NCBI GenBank assembly: GCA_022578965.1
Contig: MU400520.1
Span: 489,623-553,622 of the forward strand
Direction: 5' to 3'
DNA: 64,000 nucleotides
DNA from: Xylaria sp. FL1777
Taxonomy: Eukaryota; Ascomycota; Sordariomycetes; Xylariales; Xylariaceae
In this document: piece after piece, positions 1 through 10,190 of the stretch
Position numbering within the stretch: position 1 is the first letter of the stretch
Layout of the letters: every line of letters starts with the position of its first letter
Position numbers and translations under genes: made by a program
The notes under the pieces: generated by a model
The model's input: the letters and a program-made list of their open reading frames with translations, nothing else
Database searches by the model: none
Told to the model about the DNA's origin: nothing

Positions 1-481
1 CTTTCTAGGGTGTGCTCTATCTAGAGGGAGTTTAGGACGGGGTCTTGATAATTCTGCAGATTGTATGGCAAGCATCTTGAAGTGTGTGGGTGATATGAGT
101 AGAGTACCGAAGAATACGGAGAGGAGGGATGAGAATTTCGATAACTGAATAGATTTTTCTCTTGACTTGACTACGTTGAGACCCCTTTCACGTAAAATGA
201 CAATTGATTGTACCAGGCTGGTTCAATGTATACTTATCGAAGTGAAGCCACAGAAGAATGATGCCGAAAGTAATGGAGAGCTCCAGAACCCGCAAATGCA
301 AGAATGTAATTTCCTGTAGTCACGAGAGATAGAAACCTCTTTTCTAATTTCCCAGTAATTAGCTTCCGTAGAAATTCTTTTACAGGACTGGTAGTTTCTG
401 CCCATCTGCTAGTGAGAGTTGTGTGCTACTTAGGCAGATCTGAGTAGGCGCCGGTATTATAATACGCAACTAGTCCAATGT
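1..481. other. Intergenic, nothing recognised
   Basis: No reading frame here has recognisable protein features. A 60-codon minus-strand frame at 223–405 lacks motifs and resembles chance. The stretch probably holds the promoter of the RBR gene that starts at 482. Confidence 0.6.
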
Positions 482-1669
482 GTGACGCCCATGAAGAATG
501 AAACACACCAAGAGAGGATGAATATTATTGCATACGCTTTCCGATATTTAGTTGGACAGACCACATCGCAGCGCATATCTCACCCTATAATGTCTAACTC
601 AGCTTTGTTGGCATGCACGTCTTGTTTGGAAGTCAAACCAATACGAGACTTCCCCGATGGAAAGTTAACTCCGCACTGTACACATCCTCCAACAATATGT
701 CTAGAGTGCGTTGCGACATTTCTCGAGACACAATCCCTGAATGGGCTTATGGGTCGACTGAGCTGTCCTGAATGCTCTGAGCTCCTAACTTACGACCGAA
801 TTCAAGATCTTGCCAGAACAGAAATGTTCGAGAGGTGAGAACGCCGATGACCATTTTCCTTCCCGGGTTAGGACACTGATACAATTACATCCCAACACAG
901 ATACAAAAAATATTCCATAGACCAGCTGATTACTAAGCTTAACAACTTTGTTTGGTGTCCCCTAGGGTGTGGGACAGGAATGGTCCAGAGTATAGGTGCA
1001 CAGCATGAGATTACACTATGCCTTACTTGTAATCGCCAGTTCTGTTCTCGCCATCAAATGCCGTGGCATGTTGACTACACATGCGATGAGTACGACGAAT
1101 TTCTCATCAACCCACGATTTCTCAGTCGGGCTCAGATAAATGCCTCCTCTCAAGAGAAGCATATATCGCAAGACGAACGTCTAACTCAGCTTATTAAGGA
1201 GGCAGAAGACCTCTTTGCACAGAGCCTCATGAACGAGAAACAGGCTTCCGAGGCGCGACTTCAAGCTGAAATCGAGAGGAAAGAACGCGAGCGTCAGCTA
1301 GCTGAGGAGGCGCGACGGCGACGCGAGCAAGAAGAAGCCAGAAGATTGCTTGAACGCAAGAGAAGGGAGGAGGATCTTACTAATGGGCGTTTCCGTACCC
1401 TAACGCGGCCGTGCCCTCAATGCCGTGTTCCAATCGAGAAAAATAGGGGATGGTAAATATGATTAGATCTCTTTTTCTTGCAGACTATGCACTAACCTAT
1501 TTGATATTAGTGACCATATGCATTGTAAGTTACGGTTAAGTGAAATTTACTTCCCACGCGAATCCTTGCGTAATTTACGGTGGTGTTTTATCATGGCTAA
1601 TTTGATATTGCCTGGTACTCAGGCACGCAATGTGGACTAGACTATTACTGGTCTAAGTCTTCATGGTAA
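482..1669 (+). CDS. RBR (RING-IBR-RING) E3 ubiquitin ligase-like protein
   Basis: Four exons: 482–834, 901–1452, 1511–1524 and 1623–1669, summing to 966 nt (321 aa). RBR ligases take ubiquitin from an E2 onto a RING2 cysteine before passing it to a substrate. RING1-like cysteines are CTSC, HC/CLEC and CPEC in exon 1. The IBR is in exon 2 (CPLGCGTG, CLTCNRQFCSRH, HxxYTC). A highly charged Glu/Arg helix follows, then RING2: CPQCRVPIEKNRG-C-DHMHC-TQCG. By analogy with parkin, the Cys after RG is the catalytic residue and the His two residues on assists it. Intron 2 splits this Cys codon (TG|T), and exon 3 is only 14 nt. The protein ends YYWSKSSW, so the later RING2 zinc ligands of canonical RBRs are missing. 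Met37 at 590 is an alternative start. The family call is firm; activity is uncertain. Confidence 0.85.
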
Positions 1670-1996
1670 ATCGGGGAGACGTGGGTTATTCGAGGAGAAA
1701 GATGTGTCGGAACTCATATGAGCCGCAGGTTAATGCCATTTCACTTTATTATATTCGTGCGTCTACTAGAATAAATGGTAATGCCTGTTGAGATTGAGGG
1801 GGTAGTTAGTTGTGGCAAAATTAGACTTCTTTCAATGTTGTCCTCCAACTCGTATCGCTCGGTTAATTCCATACTGCGTACTTAGACAAAAAGCTAAGTT
1901 GCATTCTAATAGTGTGACTATGGCAAACGCAGCTTTAGATTCCTTGTAAACCTGTAAAATTCCCGCACTGTTCGGTCATCAAGTCACAAAGCTCCT
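1670..1996. other. Short tail-to-tail gap, nothing recognised
   Basis: This lies between the ends of the convergent RBR and sulfatase genes. It should hold both 3' UTRs; I see no further element. Confidence 0.6.
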
Positions 1997-4089
1997 TTAA
2001 CCAAGCTGATTCGGCGTAAGTGCTTTTGCAGTCTTCAAGATCTCACTCAGCGTCACATGTCTCTGAGCAGCGGTGCCGAACGACCCCTGCGATACAACCC
2101 TCGCGCCCTTCGGCGACGAGCTGACGTAATTATCCGTCGGCTTGCGGTATGCCTCACCTAGCCCTACATTCGCCGGCCAGTAGGGGGTCTCGTTCGGACG
2201 ATACTGGTACGGCATGCACCGCGCGAATGAGACCTCAGGTAAAGAGGCGAAGAAATCGTCGAACTTTGGCTCAAGCGCTTGCTCCAGACATGTTATCGTC
2301 AAATTCGTCTGCACGTCGACGGCGCGTCGGTCGGCCTCCGGCTGTAGAAGCGACCACGGGTTGCGACAGGTGTCTCCAGCGCAGGATTTCGCAGCGAGGA
2401 GCAGCCCGTTCAGGCGCGAGATGAGACGGCTCGTCGCCTCATCTTGGTCCGCGTTGAGCGCAAGATTCGTCAGCTCGCCCGGATCCGACGCCGTTTCATA
2501 CAACTCCGCCTCGCCTGTGCACCATTTCGAGTATAGGTACGTTCCGCCGTCGGGGCGCACAATTCGTAGTGTCTTGTAGCTGTTATTGGGATGATCGATC
2601 ACCCCCCAAGGAGTCTCCTCTTCGCCTCTGCCCCAGTACTCAACATTTATCACCTCATGCCCGCCTCCCTCTGCTGGGCATTGGTTCGGTTCCTCTTCCG
2701 GGTGTTTCCAATTTGCTAGCAGGCTGCGTCCGTCGAGGAACGGCGGGTACGCTGCATCTTTGGGGCTTAGACCAGCAATGTCGAGGAACGTTGGTGCGAG
2801 ATCGAGGTGAGCGCCTGGAAGCAAGGAAATTTTGTTTGCGGGGACGCCGGGTCCTCGCACAATGAACGGCACGTTCGAGGACTCCTTGAACTGGAGCGAC
2901 TTGCCTGCTGACACGCGGTGATTTCCGATGTGCCACCCGTTATCGCTTGTATATATAATGTAGGTGTTTTCAATTAATCCCTTCTCCTCAAGCTTGGCGA
3001 TGACATCTTCAACGATGTCATCTACGCCGAGTAGAGACTGCGTTCGCGCGCGATAGAGTCCGTCCAACTTCGCTATAGTGGTATCGTTCATGAGCGGTAG
3101 ACCTTTAATCCACGATGCCTTTTGTTGCTGGTAGGCGTCGTCCGGATTCCAGTTGACCGATCGTGGTGCCTTAAGGTTGGGAAACTCATTCGCGTAACGC
3201 ACAGGAGGAACAGGCCACTTACCAGGCCCTAGCTCGACATGTGGTGTTGTTGGAGATATCCCAAGGAAGAAAGGTTTGTTTTGAGCGGCTAGGTTCTCAA
3301 TGCGATCAAGGCTTATATTGATATCAGTATAATCTATTATCGTGCGTGAATTTCGTGTTTCAACTTACGCCATAGCACTAATAATATCAGACTGATGGTA
3401 TCCAGGATATGAAATCGGTGTCTCTCCGTTCAGCGAAAACACAGCGTTGTTATACTCATAGGTATAGTCATCTACCTGTGTAATATTGTTAGCAGGCCTG
3501 AATCTATCATACGGGATTGTGGCAATTTACAGCAGTTTGGATATGTGTCCAACCCGCTGGTGGTTGATTATAGTTTGCTGTATTATAGCCGTTCATTATC
3601 TTGCCGATGTCTGTAGGCTGGAGTTAGTATAAGGTGATAATAGGGAAGTATACTCATACACTCAGCGTTGTATCCTGCAGCTACCAGCCAGTGAGGCAGA
3701 TAATCTTCGTTCTGTCCGGAAATCAACCATTTATCGTAGTTGCCCCTTATTCTCGGTGATCAGTTACTATCGAACTATCTTGTTCTCATGACGACTCACC
3801 CAGGAGCACTAACTTCAGTAATGTTCGTGTTATGACCGGCCATTCCTCTCAGTAATGAGGCTCTACTGGGACAACATTTTGCAACCGTTACATAGTGGCG
3901 AGAGAACGTGGTGCCTTTCTCAGCTAACTCCCTCCTCACGACGGGTTGGTAGTTCAGGGAACCAAGATGAAGGTCCTGGTCATCCGTCATTACAAATACG
4001 ATGTTTGGCCGCCGTACTTGGTCCCCAATGCCAAAGCATACGGGGACGAGGCTGCCGAGGATCAAAGTAACATATTTCATCGTGACCAA
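1997..4089 (-). CDS. Arylsulfatase (formylglycine-dependent sulfatase)
   Basis: Five exons on the minus strand: 4089–3800, 3745–3660, 3610–3531, 3475–3369 and 3311–1997. They sum to 1878 nt (625 aa) with every junction in frame. Sulfatases hydrolyse sulfate esters. Residues 1–21 form a signal-like hydrophobic segment (MVTMKYVTLILGSLVPVCFG; Met4 could also start), suggesting secretion. The metal-binding stretch TDDQD follows. The signature CCPSRAS is present, with the second Cys expected to become formylglycine. Further family landmarks are GKIMNGYNTANYN, the TSDNGWHIGNHR segment and HLDLAPTFLDIAGL. Fungal members such as Neurospora ars-1 serve sulfur scavenging, but sulfur control cannot be seen here. 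It shares a 603-bp divergent promoter with the ATP-grasp gene. Confidence 0.9.
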
Positions 4090-4156
4090 TTGGATCTATA
4101 CTCGCTCCATGAAGCATAAGGTATCTTTGAATCAGCGAGAAGAGTTTCTAATACTA

Positions 4157-4166
4157 CTTATATAAG
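4157..4166 (-). promoter_or_regulatory. TATA-like box of the sulfatase gene
   Basis: The palindromic sequence CTTATATAAG lies about 70 bp upstream of the sulfatase start at 4089. The spacing fits a fungal TATA element; no TSS evidence is available. Confidence 0.4.
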
Positions 4167-4340
4167 CCATTCACAAACCCGGCCCCTCGGGTAAGAGGGT
4201 GCATGGTTGGCGAGTAGGGCGATGGTAACATCGTTAACCGTTACATCGTCCCAATACAGGGTAGAAGACGCAAGTAAGGCGTGCAGCACGCAATTTGTAG
4301 GAATAAACACCTGACTAGATGCTACTGCTAAGTTCGTGAA

Positions 4341-4365
4341 CGGTCGTCTATCGGTCGTCTATCGG
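4341..4365. promoter_or_regulatory. Tandem CGG repeats (11-bp period), possible Zn2Cys6 site
   Basis: The 11-bp unit CGGTCGTCTAT occurs twice head to tail (4341–4351, 4352–4362) and is followed by a third CGG at 4363. This places three CGG triplets in direct orientation with 8-nt spacers, one helical turn apart. Zn2Cys6 regulators bind spaced CGG triplets. It lies between the divergent sulfatase and ATP-grasp genes. Confidence 0.35.
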
Positions 4366-4512
4366 CCAAAACAAGACGTCATCGACAACCATGGGGTTTC
4401 CCGGATACGTCTATAACCAAGTCTTGCGGGAATATGGATTCACCCATGACAAACTCCTCCAATCATTGCATTTACAGACCGACTTCCATCAGTGTCGCCC
4501 CACACTAGATAA

Positions 4513-4523
4513 CCGACAGTCGG
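4513..4523. promoter_or_regulatory. CCG-N5-CGG inverted repeat, possible Zn2Cys6 site
   Basis: CCGACAGTCGG is a perfect inverted repeat with 5-bp arms around a central A, in the form CCG-N5-CGG. It lies 180 bp upstream of the ATP-grasp start. No factor can be assigned. Confidence 0.35.
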
Positions 4524-4692
4524 ATTCATACCCCGCGGTAGACAATATCTGTTACTAGATATCAGGGGTAAGGTAAATTAATCGGCTCACAGACTAGCCT
4601 AGGCTAACTTCAGATATAATTGGAAATTGAGCTAGACACGCTTTAACCACGGGCTATATGTTCCTAGGCAGGAGGAAGTGTAAGGCTTAACC

Positions 4693-6059
4693 ATGACATC
4701 TACCATACTACGTCCAACATCGTTTCTCAATCATTACTCGAAGGCACTTTTCCGGCCTTGGTTCCGTTATGTTGGACAGCGGTCGATGCATAACTCGCCC
4801 TCGTTTGTCGCTGCAATGGGCAAGCTTTGTGTCGCCGTGCTATATCAAGCTATAGACGCACCGATCATCAACGGAGTCAAGAAACCACGCAAGCCTGGTG
4901 GTGCGTCCTTTGGTGTTGGAGATATATCAATATTACGTTTATTAACCGAAGTGTTTTAATTCAGGCTACCAGGACTCTGGCGCGGATATCGCTTATGTTC
5001 TTCGTGAAAAGGCAAATGTGGACGTTGTCACATTTGTAGATTCCCCTGATCCGCAAGATCCGACCGGATGGTGCTTCCCAGATCACGAAGACGGAATCCT
5101 GTCTGCCATCGAAAAAGGTGCAACTCGTCTCTGGGCCAACACCATTCTCTTTGCATCACATCCCTTGCAAACATCATCTCGCCTATCACAATACGAGGAC
5201 GAGATTCGCATTATAGGACAACCTCCGAATCTAGTCGAGACCTTCGACGATAAGGCTATCTTGAATGACCTTCTTCGCAAACACCAGTCTCTTACACTGC
5301 CCTACGCTCGCACCGTCTCGGCAGACCAGAACCCTCATGTAGCCCTGGAGGGGCTGAGAGATGCGTTTCCACTTGTCGCGAAACCCGTGAGAGGAAGAGG
5401 AAGCCACGGTGTCAAAGTGTGCTCAACATGGGACGAGTTGCAACGACATATCGAGGTTCTCTTGAAGGAATCCCCCCTTGTTCTAGTAGAGGAGTTTCTG
5501 TCGGGCGAGGAAGCTACCGTGACAGTGATGCCCCCATCTAAAGCCAAGCCGTATTATTGGTCGATGCCTGTTGTCACTCGTTTTAATCATGAGGACAATG
5601 TTGCGCCCTACAATGGCACTGTTGCTGTAGTTGCTAATTCGCGCGTCATCTCAGCCGATGAAGCTGCAAAAGACCCCGAATACGCACATATACAGCGGCA
5701 ATGTGAGACCGTTGCCGAACTCATGAAAGGGACTGCTCCGATTCGCATTGACGTTAGGCGCTTCACTCCTGATGCAAAATCCCCGTTTGCTTTATTTGAC
5801 GTGAATCTGAAACCGGTAAGAGCAGCTTATTCAACATCCTCAAGTTTATGTCATTGGTTCTAACTAAGCTTAGAACATGACCGGTCCAGGTAGACCGGGC
5901 AGATCTGACCAGGCCAGTCTTACGGCGCTTGCAGCTACGGGCCTAGGGTGGGATTATCCAACTCTCTTGAAGGAACTATTGACTTCTTCTCATACGCTTG
6001 GCCATCTAAGACATATTAAAGCGTTCGGTCATTTAATCGAAAATGCGGATCACTTTTGA
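4693..6059 (+). CDS. D-Ala-D-Ala-ligase-like ATP-grasp enzyme
   Basis: Three exons: 4693–4900, 4965–5815 and 5874–6059, giving 1245 nt (414 aa), all junctions in frame. ATP-grasp ligases join a carboxylate to an amine or thiol through an acyl-phosphate. The N-terminal pre-ATP domain ends KKPRKPGG|YQDSGADIAYVLRE across intron 1. The ATP-binding core shows LVAKPVRGRGSHGVKV (phosphate-binding Gly-rich loop), LVEEFLSGEEATVTVMPP (adenine and Mg2+ region), and RIDVRRF with LFDVNLKP (C-terminal Mg2+ ligands, Asp/Asn) just before intron 2. The tail after intron 2 keeps the NMTGPGRPG loop. Fungi have no peptidoglycan, so a peptide or amide product is more likely than cell-wall D-Ala-D-Ala. The first 42 residues are Arg/Ser-rich and could be a targeting peptide, or Met42 (4816) may be the start. 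The substrate cannot be read from sequence. Confidence 0.8.
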
Positions 6060-6521
6060 GCAATAGCAAGCCGGCATGGCACCGCGTCAGGGTGAAGAGA
6101 GCGGGAGCATGACAAGGACAACGCTGGTAAATATGTGTAGATCCCTGTATCGAACCCCTGTCTTTCGAACCGTTTCGATAATTTGGTGATGGAGTTTGTT
6201 CTTTTGGTGCAGGAATACGTGAACTCTTTTGCTAACCTGGCGGCTCTTCAGGTGTCTACTTTATCAGTAAATTCTACAATCACACTATTTCTCGCGGCGA
6301 GGTATGGAACACTTTCTTCGTTCAGCTACCCCAAAATAAGACAAATTTTCATAGTAAAGTTGTATTGTGTTAGAGTTTAACACACAGTAGGGTGGGACTC
6401 AACAGGTTCCCCAAATCAATCAACTGAAGAAACGTTACCTCCTATTCTCGATCATTAGCAGTCTCCCTTGTAGAACGCTTAACTTCCAGTGCCAAAATAA
6501 ATGTCACCATACCTGCAGTTT
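6060..6521. other. Convergent gap, nothing recognised
   Basis: This lies between the 3' ends of the ATP-grasp and tyrosinase 1 genes. A 65-codon frame at 6183 is hydrophobic but has no recognisable features. Confidence 0.6.
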
Positions 6522-7813
6522 CTAGACGAACTCGGCGCAGACGTAGTCACCACCAATGTCCATCACGTCTCCAATTGTGGCGTTAGGTACTAGACCATGA
6601 GACGAAAGGACGTGATTTAAGGTAGTAATACTCCCACCATCGTTAAAATAATTAACAAAAGCTGGATCGTTCTTCCCACGAGCTGTATTGTTTCCACCAA
6701 TCTTTGGATATGTTAGCATAAAGTTGTACTTATAGATCTTGGCATTTTAATAGCCCGAGATCCCGAAACCTAAGGTTCGACACTTACTGTGAGAGAAAAA
6801 GTCAGCGTGTGTAGTATGGAAAAGGCGGGCAGCTCTATCGAATTTACATTCATACATACCTTCTGTTAGACGGGCCGGAAGTTTTAGAGCCTCCCAGTCC
6901 CACCACAGCTTGTCGATATAGCCGTGATGAAGATAGAAAATCGGATCTCCCGGGGATAATTTGACGTTAACCATCTAAACGAAAGCCCATAATTAGAAAG
7001 ATAGCAGACATTCTAGACAAAATAGCAGCATACCACGCCATTAATGCCACCGTGACCAGCGGAGTGCGGCTTGGCCTCGATACAGTTCCAAGCATCAACA
7101 AAGTTAGCCATGGCCAGGCACGTATTAACATTGCTCTGGGCGGCACTATTGAAGGACCTGTCATTCAGGCCACGGGAGATGCAGTATTCATCAGTGGAAA
7201 GATCCTCCTGGATACGCAGTGTCGTGTTCACGAAAGGTCCATCTGTAATGCAGCGGCTTGAACCAACTCCATCACCACCGAAACCAACCGTAGGGTCGAA
7301 AATGCTAGCTTGATCAAGAGCGCCAACATTCAGGGGCTCGTTCCAGTAGGGGAGTGGCCCGGTGTATCCACATAAGGTGCTGATTAAGGTCTCGTGGAGG
7401 GTGACATAGTACCGGTGAAATGGAAGGAATGCGCCCTAAACAATAGGTCACTCCTGAAGCTATCTTCTATCGTTTAGGGGGCAGATGGCTTACAACATTG
7501 TGGATATAGTCTGCCTGAGCAGCGTGCGTGTATTGAAGCTCATCCCAAACGCTCTCTGCGCCACTGACTCCGGAAATAGGGGGTGTTTCCATCAAGCATA
7601 AATCGGCATTGATATATGCTTCCTTCTCAGTATTAGTTAGATCTTCCCTAAAGCACTGCATTAGCTAAGTGTTGAGTTCATAGTAGGCAATTCAGCTCAC
7701 CAAGCCTTGCGTTGAGACTTGACAGTACAAGCCTGCCTCGGCGCAAGAGAGACAAGGGCATCAATTCCACCAAATGAGGCCAAAAGTGACACGATAGTAG
7801 CTACGGAACGCAT
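6522..7813 (-). CDS. Tyrosinase / catechol-oxidase-like copper enzyme with an in-frame stop
   Basis: Exons read as 7813–7701, 7647–7494, 7435–7034, 6974–6860 and about 6769–6522, together 1026 nt with joins in frame. Type 3 copper oxidases hydroxylate or oxidise phenols to quinones. A signal-like N-terminus ([20 protein letters not shown]) suggests secretion. CuA ligands are the His residues of [13 protein letters not shown] and [11 protein letters not shown]. CuB ligands are in [11 protein letters not shown] and [19 protein letters not shown]. In the last exon the frame meets TAA at 6749–6747, after ISGY. It then continues unbroken for 75 codons of family-like sequence ([36 protein letters not shown]). 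The gene is therefore either truncated just after the copper sites or a recent pseudogene. No alternative splice that I tried restores the frame. Confidence 0.8.
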
Positions 7814-10190
7814 TGTGGTGTAAGATTCTGAAATTTTGATGATTCCTAATTTCTATTCCTGTAATGAGTACCGACTTCACTTCTCGACTGCCTCTTGGAG
7901 AGGTTGCCGTCTATGCTTTATATACAGTCATCTTCAAGGCAATTTTTGAAAGCATATCCTATATCACATTCATAGCTGTAACTCATTCAGGCTGACCTAT
8001 ATGTGGAAGGTAAATCATACCTACAAACGGTGTGACGAAGGTTGCTCCTGCGATCTTGGTGCAAGCCCAGTGCTTTGAAATGACTACTACATCTGAACAA
8101 TGCAAACGTATCCTTGCTTGTAGTTGTATTCGGGTCTGTTGAATCGACGCCCCCGGAGTTAGCTGCGTTTGAGAATTGAGTAAGGCCTCACCGCCCAGAA
8201 CGGACATATAACCCAAATCTGACGGGAAAACGACGCCGTTATCACGACGCTATGAAAAACAGCATATAGGCTAATATGTTCCGCGGCACTGAACAAAACA
8301 AGTTGCTGTGTTAGTCAGTTCAGTGTTGTGTTAGTCAACCCAGAACCCACTGTCTAAACGGGAGTATAAAGCCAGAATGACAGTTACATAATAATTGTAA
8401 TGGGCTTATCTAACAATTCTTTGTCTGACAAAGAAGTCTAGAAGATCTTACAACAGGTTCTAGAAGGGCTGTTTGCAACATTAGCTAGTTCACAGCCAAT
8501 AGCATGTCTCGAGTTTTCCAATACAGAAGTGTCACTATGAACATCTGTACGAGGTGCAGTATGGTTAGTCGCAAAGTTATGTCGAGGGGATAACCAAGAT
8601 GTAACACAACATGTGTGATAGATATAGCTTTGGCATAAAGAACAACGGGATGACCAATTGAGGAGGTGATACAGTATCTCGTCAAAATACTCTAGTCAAG
8701 GGACACAAATGCAATGATCAGCTGCAGGTCTAAATCCTGCCCTATCAAGTGATCGGATATTTGCTGCAGCCGTCGTGTTTCCTTTTAATAGTATGGGCGG
8801 CGTAGAACTAACACGGGATCGCAAGGGCTAAAAAAGGACACTGACATATGCTTTCCACCTTTCAGAAAAAATTCTAGATATACTAGTATTCAATCAATTT
8901 AATACGCAATTTGGCTAAGTAGACGACAAGAGCTTGCTCATTCTATTTCATGAAAAGATATTGCTTGATTGCGTACACACATGCCATTTGATAGATGAGG
9001 TTACAGGTTGCCTGCGAGCTCCAACCATGACCACCTCAAGTCACGCGTGATATAGTGTAGCATAAGACCCAAATATTGCATTTGGAGAATTAAGACAAAC
9101 TACAACTACTACCTTTTGGCAATTTGCTGCTGCCCTATCGCTTAGTTGTACGCTGCAGCCAAGGAAATGTCTGCATTATTCGGTAATCCAGTACGGCAAG
9201 TTGGCAAACCCATGGTCCTTGGCGGACCCCTAAGAAAGTTTATAGGCTTATTTGGCAGACCGCAAAGCATGCGGCCCGGCCAACCATGCAATATCTGGCG
9301 GCGGATCGCGCTTGACCTCCCGTGAGGAGACCACAGGGGTTGTACCGGCAGGGAGTGTTTTGTCATCGTCATCGTCATCTAAATTCGGGTAAACGTGGGG
9401 TAGAGATGGAGATAGGACGCGCGGCGGGTGAGGCATGAAATGAAGCGGTGAGTCTGCCGTGCGGTTGCTGTGACGGTGTTTGCGGTGGCGACGACAGGTC
9501 GACGGGGTTGGCGACTCAGAAGAAGGTTAAGTTTCCCAGTTTGTCTTCCGAAGGGGACACGAGAGTCGGCGCTACTTGATGCGGTAAAGATACGCTCAGA
9601 AAGCGGGCACAAAGCTTTGAAAACCTTTCTACAGGCCTATTTACAATGAGGTGGAGGTAGAGGTAGCGGTAAGACAGCCTTCGGGGCGTTTAGAAGGCTA
9701 CTAACTAGACGAGTAGTATCGGCAGATTGATGGATGGCAACACCGAGGGCTTCAAAAGCAGTTGGTTAGATATCATACGTTCAGCAAAATGCTTCCCCTC
9801 GATGTCGATGTCCTAAATCTAGTGATAAGATAGAGCGGCCGCCAAGGGAGAAGGATGTGAAACTTAGAAATGGTGTAGGATCCTAAAGGACATCGTGCAC
9901 CATAGTCGCTTCAGTGCGCACACATGCTATTGCGGCCCGGCCACTAGACTTCACCCTGAAGCATGTTCTGCTAGAGAAACACGACAGACAGCATCGGATG
10001 CAAGAAAAAGTAGCAGCACCATTGTGCTACAACACTCGAGTTGATATGTGCTAACATTTAGCCAACTCCCTCCCCGTGAAGAGTCCCCCCCTTTGTTATT
10101 TTCATGGTATTTCTCATCACTCACCTTGAATCTCACTTAGGTATTACATCGTTCTATGTAACATACAGCCACCGAGAAAGCACGTCATAC
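7814..10190. other. 2.4-kb intergenic stretch, no supported gene
   Basis: A TATA-like element for tyrosinase 1 lies at 7916–7924. An 11-bp direct repeat (TGTGTTAGTCA) occurs twice near 8308–8338. Around 9140–9620 the DNA is more G+C-rich, with a GTCATC microsatellite; two overlapping minus-strand frames there (9248–9436 with an Asp run, and 9379–9612) have no recognisable domain and could be a decayed gene. Nothing else is supported. Confidence 0.5.
7916..7924 (-). promoter_or_regulatory. TATA box of tyrosinase 1
   Basis: TATATAAAG on the minus strand lies about 105 bp upstream of the tyrosinase 1 ATG at 7813, a normal position for a fungal TATA element. Confidence 0.5.

Noticed and set aside
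6120..6180. A T-arm-like stretch (ATCGAACCCCTG) suggesting a tRNA
   Set aside because: No matching acceptor stem, D-arm or anticodon arm could be folded around it; no tRNA gene was found anywhere in the window.
7983..8216. A 77-codon minus-strand frame upstream of tyrosinase 1
   Set aside because: No recognisable features, and it lies upstream of the tyrosinase TATA-like box without its own clear promoter.
9142..9612. Overlapping minus-strand frames with an Asp run, a possible small gene
   Set aside because: The Asp run is a microsatellite, frames overlap in different phases, and no signal peptide or domain is seen.
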